A stretch of DNA of 64,000 bases from Brevundimonas sp. (GCF_030682035.1 NZ_JAUXQZ010000025.1:1-64000); one strand, 5' to 3'. Positions 8,104 to 16,908 are shown, numbered from the stretch's first letter. Made by a program: numbers and translations. Notes: a model not told the origin generated them from the letters alone.

Positions 8104-9081
8104 TCAGCGCCCGCAGAGGCTGGCGATCGAGTCCGAGACGATCGCCTCAATGCCGATTGGCGTGAGTCCGAGGCCCCGGGCCGCGGCCTGATAATCGGCG
8201 CCATCGCCGACATACCGGCTGACCGGCGCCTCGGGATCCTGCCGCCGGACAATACGGGCCGGATCCAGTTCCAGCTGTGCGCACACCATCCGGGCCAGAT
8301 CGCCGATCTCGACGACCTCCACACCGGCGCTGTCGAACGGCCGCGACGGACCCGGCGCCGCTGACTGCGCCTGCCCGACCAGCAACGCCATCAGCTCTTC
8401 GACATGGACATATGAGCGGAGCACCGGGCCTTGAGCCCGGATCGGGATGTCGCCACCCGCCAGCGCCGACCGGATCAGGGATGAGAGTGCATAGAGGTCC
8501 AGCTTGTTGCCGTACGGTCCGCCGACATTGAAGACCCGGCATATCGTCAGCGGAGCTAAGTTGGTTCCGCACCAGTCGGCGAGTGCGACCTCGTGCAGAC
8601 CCTTCGTGTGACCATAGGGCTCATCGGCCAGCGACGGCGGCGTTCCGTTCGGCCCGTATACTGCTCCGGAAGACGCGAAAATCAGCCGCGGCCGGTCCGC
8701 GCGCGAGATCAGACGCAGAGCCGCCCGATGCAGCGCTTCGCTCTGCGCCACATAGTCGGCGGTCGACAGGTCGACGGTTCGTTCCTTTCCGAGAGCCGCG
8801 AAATGGGCGACTGTCCAGCCCTCTCCCGTCAGAGGCGCCGCGTCGGCGAGCGCCTCCAGATCCAGGGTCGTCCCGCCCTCAAGCACAAGGCGGCCCGGTT
8901 TTGATGCAAACGCCCTCAGCCGCCCGTTTTTCGGGCTCAGACCCGCGCGCGCGGCCATCTCCACGAGGGCCTTACCCAGCCACCCCGTCGCGCCCGTCAC
9001 CGCCAGCCGGGTCGCCGGAGGACTGAGGGCGCGCTCGAAGACCGTCTGAACGGCCCGGCGATGCTCGGGAAGGCGATCCAA
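8104..9081 (-). CDS. NAD-dependent epimerase/dehydratase (extended SDR)
   Basis: A 325-residue extended SDR with a Rossmann motif GATGWLG (about residues 30-36), a catalytic SSGAVYG strand with the pair Y-x3-K as YGHTK, and a C-terminal substrate region. Enzymes of this type epimerise, reduce or dehydrate nucleotide sugars. It is the last gene of the CDP-sugar operon and starts at TTG 9081, two bases after the rfbH stop, so translation is probably coupled. By position it is a candidate for the final ketone reduction, the job that AbeJ, Prt or YerF-type enzymes do in known 3,6-dideoxysugar pathways. The sequence does not reveal which stereochemistry it makes. Confidence 0.82.
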   Translation of the reverse strand: MDRLPEHRRAVQTVFERALSPPATRLAVTGATGWLGKALVEMAARAGLSPKNGRLRAFASKPGRLVLEGGTTLDLEALADAAPLTGEGWTVAHFAALGKERTVDLSTADYVAQSEALHRAALRLISRADRPRLIFASSGAVYGPNGTPPSLADEPYGHTKGLHEVALADWCGTNLAPLTICRVFNVGGPYGNKLDLYALSSLIRSALAGGDIPIRAQGPVLRSYVHVEELMALLVGQAQSAAPGPSRPFDSAGVEVVEIGDLARMVCAQLELDPARIVRRQDPEAPVSRYVGDGADYQAAARGLGLTPIGIEAIVSDSIASLCGR

Positions 9082-9083
9082 GA

Positions 9084-10421
9084 TCAGACCCGCGCCGGCC
9101 GGTCACGCAGGAACTGCCGGATCATGTCGCAGGCATGGGTCAAATGATCCTCCGTCAGGCCGGGATACAGGCCGATCCAGAAGGTGGACGTCATCACCTT
9201 GTCCGACCGGGTCAGGTCGCCGGACACCCGCCACAGGCGGTTCTTCATATACGGCTGACGGATCAGGTTGCCGCCGAACAGAAGACGCGTCGCCACCTTC
9301 TTCTGGTTGAGGAACTGGACCAGATCGTCACGCAGCCCCTCTTCGTCGCTGCGCAGGGTTAGCGGGAAGCCGAACCACGACGGCTCCGATCGGGGCGTCG
9401 CCTCGGGCAGGATCAGCTGATCCTCCAGGTCCATCAGGCTGGTTTTCAGGAACTCAAAATTGGCGTTCCGGACACGGATGAAATCCTCCAGCCGGTCGAA
9501 CTGGGCCAGTCCCACCGCCGCCTGCATGTCCGTGATTTTCAGATTATAGCCGAGGTTCGAATAGGTATATTTGTGGTCATAGCCGCGCGGCAGGTCGCCC
9601 AGCTTCCACTTGAACCGCTTGTTGCAGGTGTTGTCCTCGCCGGGCGCGCAATAGCAGTCCCGACCCCAGTCGCGGACCGACTCGATCAGCCGCTTCAGGT
9701 CGCCGCGATCCGTCCAGACCGCGCCGCCTTCGCCCATGGTGATGTGGTGGGCGGGATAGAAACTGACTGTGCCGATGTCCCCGAAGGTGCCGACCAGCTG
9801 CCCGTCATAGCGGGCGCCCAGGGCGTCGCAGCTATCCTCGATCACATAGAGATCATGCTTCCTGGCCACCCGCATGACCTCGCCGAGATCGAACGGATTG
9901 CCGAGGGTGTGGGCCAGAATGATGGCGCGCGTCTTGTCCGTCATGGCCGCCTCGATCCCGGCCGGATCGATGTTGTAGGTGGGCAGGTCCACATCGACGA
10001 AGACCGGCACCAGCCCGTTCTGGATGGACGGGTTGACGGTCGTCGGGAAACCCGTGGCGCAGGTGATGACCTCGTCACCCGGCTTCAACGCCTTGCCCCC
10101 GAGCATCGGCGAGCAGAGCGCCGAGGTCGCGGCGAGGTTGGCCGAAGAACCGGAATTGACCGTCAGGGCAAACCGCACTCCGAGATACTCCGCCAGCCGG
10201 GCCTCAAAGGCGGTGTTGAACCGGCCGGTCGTCAGCCACAGGTCGAGAGAGGAATCGATCAGGTTCCGAAGCTCGGGAGCGCCGACGACCTTTCCGGACA
10301 CCGGCACCGGCGAGGCGCCGGCCACGAAGGGCGCCGGGGCGTAGGCCAGATCGGCATACTGGCCGGCCAGCGCCATCATCTGCGCCCTGAGGGCCGCCAG
10401 TTGATCCGTCTTACTGAGCAT
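9084..10421 (-). CDS. rfbH: CDP-4-dehydro-6-deoxyglucose 3-dehydrase (E1)
   Basis: A 445-residue member of the DegT/DnrJ/EryC1 fold that is a dehydrase, not an aminotransferase. The lysine that would bind PLP is replaced by His ([13 protein letters not shown], His 225), the hallmark of E1. The [2Fe-2S] ligands follow the E1 spacing exactly: Cys198, Cys256, Cys258 and Cys266 (C-x57-C-x-C-x7-C). The enzyme uses PMP and electrons from an iron-sulfur flavoprotein (E3) to remove the C3 hydroxyl of CDP-4-keto-6-deoxyglucose, giving CDP-4-keto-3,6-dideoxyglucose. Start ATG 10421 has GAGG eight bases upstream. rfbG and rfbF lie directly upstream. No E3 gene is in the window. Confidence 0.95.
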   Translation of the reverse strand: MLSKTDQLAALRAQMMALAGQYADLAYAPAPFVAGASPVPVSGKVVGAPELRNLIDSSLDLWLTTGRFNTAFEARLAEYLGVRFALTVNSGSSANLAATSALCSPMLGGKALKPGDEVITCATGFPTTVNPSIQNGLVPVFVDVDLPTYNIDPAGIEAAMTDKTRAIILAHTLGNPFDLGEVMRVARKHDLYVIEDSCDALGARYDGQLVGTFGDIGTVSFYPAHHITMGEGGAVWTDRGDLKRLIESVRDWGRDCYCAPGEDNTCNKRFKWKLGDLPRGYDHKYTYSNLGYNLKITDMQAAVGLAQFDRLEDFIRVRNANFEFLKTSLMDLEDQLILPEATPRSEPSWFGFPLTLRSDEEGLRDDLVQFLNQKKVATRLLFGGNLIRQPYMKNRLWRVSGDLTRSDKVMTSTFWIGLYPGLTEDHLTHACDMIRQFLRDRPARV

Positions 10422-10436
10422 TCGAAAACCTCGCCA

Positions 10437-11510
10437 TCAGGCGGAAACATAGTCCGAGAGTTGTTGTTCGCAGACGGCTTGCATGTCGTCCCCCGCCCGG
10501 TGCGCGCGATACCAGGCCGCCGTCTTCGCAAGCGTGGTCGCGAGAGACCATCGCGGCCGCCAGCCCAGATCCGTCCGTGCTTTCGTGTGATCCAGGGTGA
10601 GCAGCGTCGCCTCGTGCACCGCGTCCGGATCCTGCCGCACCTCATAGCCGGCCTGCTCGCCCCAGGCCGCGACCAGCCCGGCGGCGATGTCGCCGACCGC
10701 GACATTGCCCTCCGCGTCGGGACCGAAATTCCACGCCGGCGGGCTTGCAGCCGGCGTCCGGCAGATATGTTCGACCGCCAGCAGATAGCCGCAGCAGGGT
10801 TCAAGGACGTGCTGCCACGGCCTGACAGCGTCGGGATTGCGCAGGATGGCGAGGCGCCCTGCCGCAAACGCCTGCATCAGGTCGGGCACGAGCCGGTCCG
10901 GCGACCAGTCGCCACCGCCGACGACATTGCCGGCCCGGGCCGAGGCGACGGCCGGGCTTCCGGCCTTGGAGAAATACGACCACCAGTAAGACTGGGTGAC
11001 CAGTTCGGCGCAGGCCTTGGAGTTGCTGTAGGGGTCGCGGCCGCCCAGACGATCGGTCTCGCGGTAGGGGGCGGTCTGCTCCAGATTCTCATAGCATTTG
11101 TCGGTCGTGACGATCAGCGCGCCCTCGACCCCCGGCGTGCGCCGGACAAGATCCAGCACATGGGCGGCGCCCATGACATTGGTCGACCAGGTCTCGAGCG
11201 GGTCCTCATAGGAACGCCGCACCAGCGGCTGGGCCGCCAGATGCAGCACGATGTCGGGCTGAAAGTCCCGAAACGCCCGCTCCAGCGCCGGCAGATCCCG
11301 GATGTCGCCGATAATCGAGCGGCAGACCTCGCCGATCCTCGCTGTCTCGAACAGGCTCGGCTCGGTCGAGGGCGAGAGGCTGTAGCCGCACACCTCGGCG
11401 CCGAGCGACCGCAGCCACAGGGTCAGCCATCCGCCCTTGAATCCCGTGTGACCCGTCAGGAAGACGCGGCGACCGCCCCAGAACGCCTCGGCCGGCAGGG
11501 CGTCCGTCAC
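10437..11510 (-). CDS. rfbG: CDP-glucose 4,6-dehydratase
   Basis: A 357-residue extended SDR. It opens with the NAD-binding motif GHTGFKGGW (about residues 20-28), the form specific to CDP-glucose 4,6-dehydratase, followed by HLAAQPLVRRSYEDP and the catalytic DPYSNSK (Y-x3-K). It converts CDP-glucose to CDP-4-keto-6-deoxyglucose, the substrate of the RfbH product downstream. GTG 11510 is chosen because it overlaps the rfbF stop as GTGA and places the dehydratase N-terminus at the usual distance from GHTGFKG; an in-frame start ten codons upstream would sit inside rfbF. Gap to rfbH is 15 bases. Confidence 0.95.
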   Translation of the reverse strand: MTDALPAEAFWGGRRVFLTGHTGFKGGWLTLWLRSLGAEVCGYSLSPSTEPSLFETARIGEVCRSIIGDIRDLPALERAFRDFQPDIVLHLAAQPLVRRSYEDPLETWSTNVMGAAHVLDLVRRTPGVEGALIVTTDKCYENLEQTAPYRETDRLGGRDPYSNSKACAELVTQSYWWSYFSKAGSPAVASARAGNVVGGGDWSPDRLVPDLMQAFAAGRLAILRNPDAVRPWQHVLEPCCGYLLAVEHICRTPAASPPAWNFGPDAEGNVAVGDIAAGLVAAWGEQAGYEVRQDPDAVHEATLLTLDHTKARTDLGWRPRWSLATTLAKTAAWYRAHRAGDDMQAVCEQQLSDYVSA

Positions 11511-12289
11511 CAGGATTTCCAGGGCGCGCCCGCGGCCCACATCTCTTCGAGATGGTCCTTGTCCCGAAGCGTATCCATCGGCTGCCAGAAGCCGTCGTGG
11601 CGAAAGGCCATCAGTTCGCCTTCCGCCGCGAGCGTCTCAAGCGGGCCTTTCTCGAAGACGGTGTCATCCCCCTCGATCAGGTCGAGCACCGAGGGCGCGA
11701 GGACGAAATAGCCGCCGTTGATGTAGCCCGCCTCATTGTGCGGCTTTTCGACGAACCGGGTGACCGCGTCGCCGTCCATATCCAGCGCCCCGAACCGCGC
11801 CAGCGGGGTGGTCGCCGTGACCGTCGCCTTCCTTCCGTGACCCTCGTGGAAGGTGATCAACCGCCCGATATCCACGTCGGAGACGCCGTCGCCATAGGTC
11901 ATGCAGAAGTACGGATCGTTGCGGACGTAGCTGGCGATCCGCCCGACCCGGCCGCCGGTCAAGGTGTCCTGACCGGTGTCCACCAAGGTGACCCGCCACG
12001 GCTCGACATTGCTCTGGTGAATGGTGACGGCCCCGCTTTCAAGGTCCACCGTCAGGTCGGCGTTCTGGTAGGAATAGTTGAGAAAATACTCTTTGATCTT
12101 GTGGCCCAGATAGCCGCAACAGATCACGAAGTCATTCACGCCATAGTGGCTGTAGCTCTTCATGATGTGCCACAGGAGCGGGCGGCCGCCGATCTCGACC
12201 ATGGGCTTGGGTCGGACCGCCGTTTCCTCGGCGATCCGGGTTCCTTTGCCCCCGGCAAGTATGACGGCCTTTATGGTGTTCGGCTTCAA
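11507..12289 (-). CDS. rfbF: Glucose-1-phosphate cytidylyltransferase
   Basis: A 260-residue nucleotidyltransferase with the activation motif AVILAGGKGTRI (about residues 8-19), the downstream VRPKPMVEIGGRP, and family-typical HIMKSYSHYGVNDFVICCGY and DGFWQPMDTLRDK. It makes CDP-glucose from CTP and glucose-1-phosphate, the first step of all CDP-3,6-dideoxyhexose pathways. The start is TTG 12289 with AAAGGA about six bases upstream; no ATG is available near the conserved N-terminus. It overlaps rfbG by 4 bases and follows the ThDP-enzyme gene by 11 bases. Confidence 0.95.
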   Translation of the reverse strand: MKPNTIKAVILAGGKGTRIAEETAVRPKPMVEIGGRPLLWHIMKSYSHYGVNDFVICCGYLGHKIKEYFLNYSYQNADLTVDLESGAVTIHQSNVEPWRVTLVDTGQDTLTGGRVGRIASYVRNDPYFCMTYGDGVSDVDIGRLITFHEGHGRKATVTATTPLARFGALDMDGDAVTRFVEKPHNEAGYINGGYFVLAPSVLDLIEGDDTVFEKGPLETLAAEGELMAFRHDGFWQPMDTLRDKDHLEEMWAAGAPWKSW

Positions 12290-12300
12290 GGCGTGTCCTT

Positions 12301-14058
12301 TCAGGCCGGCAGGTAGGCGCCGATGCGCGCGAGAGTTTCGTCGGGCAGTGGCGGCGTCATCCGGTGCAGCGGATTTGACACCATGCCGCCGCCTTCCACC
12401 ATGCGGCTGGTGATGCGGGGGAAATAGGTCTGCTGCGGGTCCACCGGCACGATGAAGGCCTGAACGCCCCGGTCGTTGAAGCGATCAAGGAACGCCGGAT
12501 CGGACTCGAAGCCGTCAGCCAGGGTCATACAGGGCACGTCCCAGACGTCGAACAGCCGGGACCAGTCGGGCAGACCCAGCCCCGTGGCGCGATCACAGCC
12601 GACATACCGGCCCTGGAAATAGTTCACCTGCACCGACCGGATCGAGGCGTAGCCGTTGTCGTCGAAGATGAAGATCTTCAGGTCCAGATCATTCACGGCC
12701 GCCGTGCCGATCTCCTGCAGGTTCTGGGAGAAGCCCCCGTCGCCTTCCACAAGAATGGTGCGGCGTCCGGAGGCGATGGCGGCCCCGATCGCGCCGCTCA
12801 GCCCGTACCCCATGGACGCCAGCCCCTTGTTGGTGACCATCCGCTGACCGGATTGCATTTCGAAAGCCTGCATCATCACCGTGAACGCCCCGCCGCTGCT
12901 GCAGGGGATGATGATGTCATCGGGCGTGCTCAGCGCGCCGAGCGTCGTCGCCACAACATATGGCGACAGGAAGCCCGGCCCGGTCGTGTTCGCCTCAAGC
13001 AGCGGCACGTCTCGCCGAACCTGCCGGCAATAGGTCAGCCATCCGCCATGCGCGCCCAGATCCCGTTCGAGCAGCGCTTCCAGCAAGGCGTTGGCGTCAG
13101 CGTAGATCGGCCAGGCCGTGCGCGGGTGGCCCTTGGTCAGTTCCCTGTCATCGATATCGACATGGACGACCTCGCCGGTCGGCACGAACTCCTGCCAGTT
13201 GAACCCGCTTTGCTGGTAGCCCAGACGCGTGCCCAGGGCGACCAGCAGATCGGATTGCTGGACGATCAGATTGGCCGAACGTTGGCCCCAGGTGTTGGCC
13301 CGCCCGACATACATGGGGTGGTCGCGGCCGATCCGGTCCGCCCCGTTCCACGTCGTCGCGACCGGAATGCCGGCGGCCTCCAGGGCGCCTCCCAGCCGCT
13401 GCCCCGCGTGGTGATCGACGCCGCCCCCAAGAAGGAAGAGCGGGCGCTGGCTCTGCCGAACCTTCGTCGCAAGCGCATCAATATCCGCAGACTTGATCTC
13501 CGGCGCGGGCGGCGGCGCCTGCACCAGGCCGCGCAGGGCGGCCGGGTCCACCTCTCGGCCCTGGATGTCGAGCGGCAACTCAAGGAACACCGGCCCGCGC
13601 CGCCCGTGGCTTCCGGCCTGGGCGCGCTCGACGAAGGCGCGCTGGTCCAGCACCTCTTCGATGGTCGAGGCGTGGGCGGTGATCGACTTCACGATCGAAA
13701 CGCCGTCGATCTCCTGGATGCCGCGTTGCCGGACCTCGCCACGGCTCAGATCGGGCGTCTTGACCTGCCCGCCCAGCACCAGCAACTCCCGGCTTTCCAG
13801 CCAGGCCCCGGCGACGGCTGTCACCAGATTGGTCAGCCCGGGTCCCGCCGTGACCAGAGCCAGGGCGCGTCGGCCATCCCCGACAGCGTTGAAATATTCG
13901 ACAGCCACCCCCGCCGCCACCTCATGCACGGTGGCGATGCAGGTCATCTTCCGGCTGCAGCTGTCGAGGAGGTGCATGATATTGCCGCCCCCGACGTAGA
14001 AGCAGTGGGTGTAGCCCAGCTCAACCAGCCAATCGACGATCTGATCGCTGTATTTCAT
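12301..14058 (-). CDS. Acetolactate-synthase-like ThDP-dependent enzyme (YerE-like candidate)
   Basis: A 585-residue three-domain ThDP enzyme. The catalytic glutamate lies in TVHEVAAG (about residue 45), the acetolactate-synthase loop TAGPGLTNLVTAV follows, and the C-terminal diphosphate/Mg site is EGDGGFSQNLQEIG with the usual downstream Asn (DDNGYASI). In the yersiniose pathway the related YerE enzyme decarboxylates pyruvate and adds the two-carbon unit to C4 of CDP-4-keto-3,6-dideoxyhexose. Because rfbF, rfbG and rfbH follow immediately, a similar chain extension is the simplest proposal. Amino-acid biosynthesis (IlvB) is unlikely because no small subunit or ilvC adjoins. ATG 14058 overlaps the cyclase stop as ATGA. 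Confidence 0.8.
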   Translation of the reverse strand: MKYSDQIVDWLVELGYTHCFYVGGGNIMHLLDSCSRKMTCIATVHEVAAGVAVEYFNAVGDGRRALALVTAGPGLTNLVTAVAGAWLESRELLVLGGQVKTPDLSRGEVRQRGIQEIDGVSIVKSITAHASTIEEVLDQRAFVERAQAGSHGRRGPVFLELPLDIQGREVDPAALRGLVQAPPPAPEIKSADIDALATKVRQSQRPLFLLGGGVDHHAGQRLGGALEAAGIPVATTWNGADRIGRDHPMYVGRANTWGQRSANLIVQQSDLLVALGTRLGYQQSGFNWQEFVPTGEVVHVDIDDRELTKGHPRTAWPIYADANALLEALLERDLGAHGGWLTYCRQVRRDVPLLEANTTGPGFLSPYVVATTLGALSTPDDIIIPCSSGGAFTVMMQAFEMQSGQRMVTNKGLASMGYGLSGAIGAAIASGRRTILVEGDGGFSQNLQEIGTAAVNDLDLKIFIFDDNGYASIRSVQVNYFQGRYVGCDRATGLGLPDWSRLFDVWDVPCMTLADGFESDPAFLDRFNDRGVQAFIVPVDPQQTYFPRITSRMVEGGGMVSNPLHRMTPPLPDETLARIGAYLPA

Positions 14059-15134
14059 GAGGCGTACCAGACTTTCATATGGGCGAACGCGCGCTCGACA
14101 AGGGCTTCGGTTTCAGGGCTTCGGCTCAGGGCGATCCGCTCCACACCGCCCTCGGGTAGCGGCAGCACGACGGCGAAGGTGTCGGCTGTGTGCTTCTTGT
14201 CCCCCCGAAACGCCACCATCAACCTGTCGGGCGACAGATCGGCGACCAACGGTCCGAGGTCGGGTTTCTCAAGCAGCAGGCCGTGGATGTGGGATTCAAA
14301 CCGCGCCGTCGGGCTCTCGTCAGCCTCGACCCGCCCCAACGAACGGGACATGGCGCCGGCCGCCATCATTCCCAGCCCCACCGCGATCCCGTGCGACAGC
14401 CGGAAATCCGAAGCGGACTCGATCGCATGACCGAACGTATGCCCGTAGTTGAGAAGCAGCCGCTCCGCCTGATCGAACTCATCGATCTCCAGAAACCACT
14501 TCTTGGACGCCAGACTGAGGGCGATCACCTCGCTCAGTTCCGCGGGCCGGGCCGCAACGCCCGGCTCCAGCGCCAGATAGGCCTCAAACGCCTCAGGAGA
14601 GCGGGCGAAGCAGATCTTGGCCGCCTCGCACAGGCCGGCGATCCGCTGGTCCGCCGACAGGGTCTCGCACAGACCGGGATCGATCAGGATCGTCTGTGGG
14701 GGATGGAAGGTGCCGACGAGATTCTTGTACGGTCCGACGTTGATGGATGATTTTCCGCCGATGCAGCTGTCGACCATGGCGAGCAGGGTCGTCGGCGCAT
14801 AGTCCCACTTCAGGCCCCGCATATAGATGGAGGCGACAAATCCCGCGACATCCTGAACGATGCCGCCCCCCACCGCGATCAGCCGGGTACGGCGCGACGC
14901 GCCGGCCTCCCGCAGGGCCAGAATCACGCGCGGAATCTCGTCCAGGCTCTTGGTGGTTTCGAGCGCGGGCAGGCAGATCACGGGAACGCCGCGTCCCTCG
15001 AACCGGTCGGCGAAATATGCGTCGCACAGGACGACGATGTCCCCGCCCCGCTCAACCACCTGTTCCAGCGACCCCGCCTGGATGCGTGCGGTATAGGTCC
15101 CGCTCGCCGCCCTGATCTCAAACGAGGCGGACAT
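14055..15134 (-). CDS. 3-dehydroquinate synthase-like sugar-phosphate cyclase
   Basis: A 359-residue member of the sugar-phosphate cyclase superfamily. NAD and active-site signatures are clear: VGGGIVQDVAGFVASIYMRG, then PTTLLAMVDSCIGGKSSIN, EAAK (Glu170, Lys173), GHTFGHAIE (His232, His236) and HG (His248); Glu170, His232 and His248 are the expected metal ligands. True AroB proteins read HGEAVA at the last site; here it is HGIAVG, with Ile250 for Glu. With its place in a CDP-sugar operon, this argues for a specialised cyclase rather than shikimate AroB. Start ATG 15134 overlaps the SDR gene by 17 bases; an in-frame extension to 15296 runs through that gene and is not credible. Confidence 0.82.
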   Translation of the reverse strand: MSASFEIRAASGTYTARIQAGSLEQVVERGGDIVVLCDAYFADRFEGRGVPVICLPALETTKSLDEIPRVILALREAGASRRTRLIAVGGGIVQDVAGFVASIYMRGLKWDYAPTTLLAMVDSCIGGKSSINVGPYKNLVGTFHPPQTILIDPGLCETLSADQRIAGLCEAAKICFARSPEAFEAYLALEPGVAARPAELSEVIALSLASKKWFLEIDEFDQAERLLLNYGHTFGHAIESASDFRLSHGIAVGLGMMAAGAMSRSLGRVEADESPTARFESHIHGLLLEKPDLGPLVADLSPDRLMVAFRGDKKHTADTFAVVLPLPEGGVERIALSRSPETEALVERAFAHMKVWYAS

Positions 15135-15870
15135 TGCTGAACCCCAGATCGGCTGTGATGGACTGGCCGGTGACCACGGTATTCTGATCCGAACACAGGA
15201 AACCGACCAGCCGCGCGATCCCGTCGGGCGTCGGAAGTGCATTGAACGGCGTCGCCCTCGCCACCCGCTCAACCTGTTCGGGCGCGAGCGCCGCATGGGT
15301 CATCGGTGTATCGAGAACCCCCGGCAGCACCGCATTGATCAGATGGCCGTCCGCGGCCAGATCGACGCTCGCTGACCGCACGAAGCCGCCGAGGGCGGCC
15401 TTGGTCATCGTATAGGAGAGTTTGGACTGTCGGGCCCGCTCCTGCCAGATCGAGCTGACTACGCAGAGGCGCGCCCCGGCGGGGCTGAGCAGGTTCGCAG
15501 CCAGCAACTCATTCAAACTACGGGCGATGTACAGGCAGTTGGCCTCATAGAGTTGCGCGCTCGCGGTCGCGTCGAAATCCATCACGCTGTCCTGCCGGTT
15601 CGCGCCCTGCGCCCAGCAGACGGCGTCAAACGGCCCGCGCAACCCGAAGTCAGCTGTCGAAATGCCGGCCCCGGCTGGATCGTACTGCACCCAGGCCCGG
15701 TCAGCGGTGTCGGGACGCTGCGACCGGGACACCGCCGTCACAGACCAACCCAGGGCGCGGGCCCTGTCGCCAATCGCCTGCCCGATCGCTCCGGAACCGC
15801 CGAACAGCAGAAGGCGCCAGCGAGACGTGTTCAACTCAGCGGGTTCCAGGTCGATCTCTCCCTCGAGCAA
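15118..15870 (-). CDS. Short-chain dehydrogenase/reductase
   Basis: A 250-residue classical SDR: the cofactor motif GGSGAIG (about residues 24-30), CWAQGANRQD in place of the usual NNAG, a catalytic Ser (SSIWQ) and S-Y-T-M-T-K as the Y-x3-K pair, and a C-terminal ITADLGFSN. It is expected to oxidise or reduce a hydroxyl or ketone with NAD(P)(H). It lies between the aldolase and the cyclase and overlaps the latter by 17 bases, so it very likely acts on an intermediate of the same pathway. The start is uncertain: TTG 15870 is used, but TTG 15834 is close to the core fold and also possible. Confidence 0.8.
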   Translation of the reverse strand: MLEGEIDLEPAELNTSRWRLLLFGGSGAIGQAIGDRARALGWSVTAVSRSQRPDTADRAWVQYDPAGAGISTADFGLRGPFDAVCWAQGANRQDSVMDFDATASAQLYEANCLYIARSLNELLAANLLSPAGARLCVVSSIWQERARQSKLSYTMTKAALGGFVRSASVDLAADGHLINAVLPGVLDTPMTHAALAPEQVERVARATPFNALPTPDGIARLVGFLCSDQNTVVTGQSITADLGFSNVRLV

Positions 15871-15891
15871 GGCGGCGTCCGATCGTCGCCG

Positions 15892-16698
15892 TCAGCCCGC
15901 GATCCGCTCCCGATCATTCGAGGCGAGGCGGCGCTCAATCATCGTGATCCGCGCGGCGTCTTCCTCGGCGATCAAGCCGTAGTAGTCGCGCTTGTTCTTC
16001 AGCCAGGCCAGTTCGAACAGCACCGCAGTCTCAATCCCTACGGCGACGTTCGGCCGGGTGACAGCCTCGCCGTCGAAAATGACCTTTCTGGTCTCGAAGC
16101 GATCCAGCCGGACGGCGCGTATTTCACGAAGGGCAGGCAGACTGCCCGTCGATACCGACCCGCCGACCACCAGCTCCAGATCAAGGTCCCGCGCCACCTG
16201 CGCCACCTGAAGAGCCGCATCCGTGACCCCCCGCGTATCGATGTCGCCTCGGGGCAGGCCACAGGAGAGGGTAAAGTCGACCCTGCCGAAGACGATCCCG
16301 TCCAGATGGCCCTTGGCGTCCCGCGCCATCACGTCGAGGTTCCGCAGGGTCGTTTCGGTTTCGAGATTGAAGAGGAACGAGGTCTCGGACTGATCTTCGG
16401 CGTTGTACGTCTTGTCCTTCGCCTCGATGAATTTCGACAGCGCGTAGGGCGTCTCCACCATGGGCGCGATGACGTAGTCGACCCCGTACAGGCGGCTTGC
16501 CAACAGATCGCTCACGGCCTCGCAGCCCCCGATCTTGAGCGCGACCTTCAGGTCAGCCTTGCGCGCGATCTCCAGGAGCCGGAGAAACTCGTCGGGCCGG
16601 GCGCCCTCGGCCTCGAACTCAGCCTTTACGGCGACCACCCCATGGTCCCCGCGGCCGCGCCGGAGCAACTCAAGCATATCGCGCTCAACGAGATTCAA
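15892..16698 (-). CDS. HpcH/HpaI aldolase / citrate-lyase-beta-like protein
   Basis: A 268-residue TIM-barrel protein of the HpcH/HpaI/CitE superfamily. The metal-binding Glu is in IAPMVETP (about residue 81) and the second acidic ligand in FGRVDFTLSCG (about 141), as in class II pyruvate aldolases and CitE-like lyases. The strand that usually carries the substrate Arg reads ALKIGG, so the substrate may differ. The family makes or breaks C-C bonds using pyruvate, oxaloacetate or acyl-CoA. It is the first gene of the CDP-sugar operon. TTG 16698 is preferred because GAGGA lies six bases upstream. A role in sugar-chain extension is inferred from context only. Confidence 0.78.
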   Translation of the reverse strand: MNLVERDMLELLRRGRGDHGVVAVKAEFEAEGARPDEFLRLLEIARKADLKVALKIGGCEAVSDLLASRLYGVDYVIAPMVETPYALSKFIEAKDKTYNAEDQSETSFLFNLETETTLRNLDVMARDAKGHLDGIVFGRVDFTLSCGLPRGDIDTRGVTDAALQVAQVARDLDLELVVGGSVSTGSLPALREIRAVRLDRFETRKVIFDGEAVTRPNVAVGIETAVLFELAWLKNKRDYYGLIAEEDAARITMIERRLASNDRERIAG

Positions 16699-16778
16699 CG
16701 GTAATCCTCACACTGGTCGTAGCGATTTCACGCGGCCACCAGATGCCTACGCGCTGATTGCGCACGACATTGCTGGCG

Positions 16779-16807
16779 GACATTCAACAGTCAGCGGCAC
16801 AGGTCAA
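16779..16807 (-). promoter_or_regulatory. Possible promoter of the CDP-sugar operon
   Basis: The 210-base gap between the RTX gene and the aldolase gene (16699-16908) holds no open frame. On the minus strand TTGACC (16807-16802) is followed after 17 bases by AATGTC, a good -35 but a poor -10. It sits about 80 bases before the aldolase start. This is a weak candidate only. Confidence 0.25.
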
Positions 16808-16908
16808 CCCAATACAATCCTTGCCGGGTCTGCTGCCATCCTCCGGAACAAGCCCGGACCGCGGAAATCGCATGGTCCAGGCCGCCTGCAAACTCCGCGG
16901 GACGCTCC

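Noticed and set aside
9573..11711. 712-codon open frame on the plus strand across rfbH and rfbG
   Set aside because: It is antisense to two clearly conserved genes, has no motifs and is the usual mirror frame of GC-rich coding DNA.
12301..14058. Housekeeping acetolactate synthase (ilvB)
   Set aside because: No ilvH or ilvC nearby and tight coupling to CDP-sugar genes make this unlikely, although the fold is the same.
12853..14430. 525-codon plus-strand frame opposite the ThDP enzyme and cyclase genes
   Set aside because: Arg/Gln/Pro-rich shadow of conserved genes with no family features.
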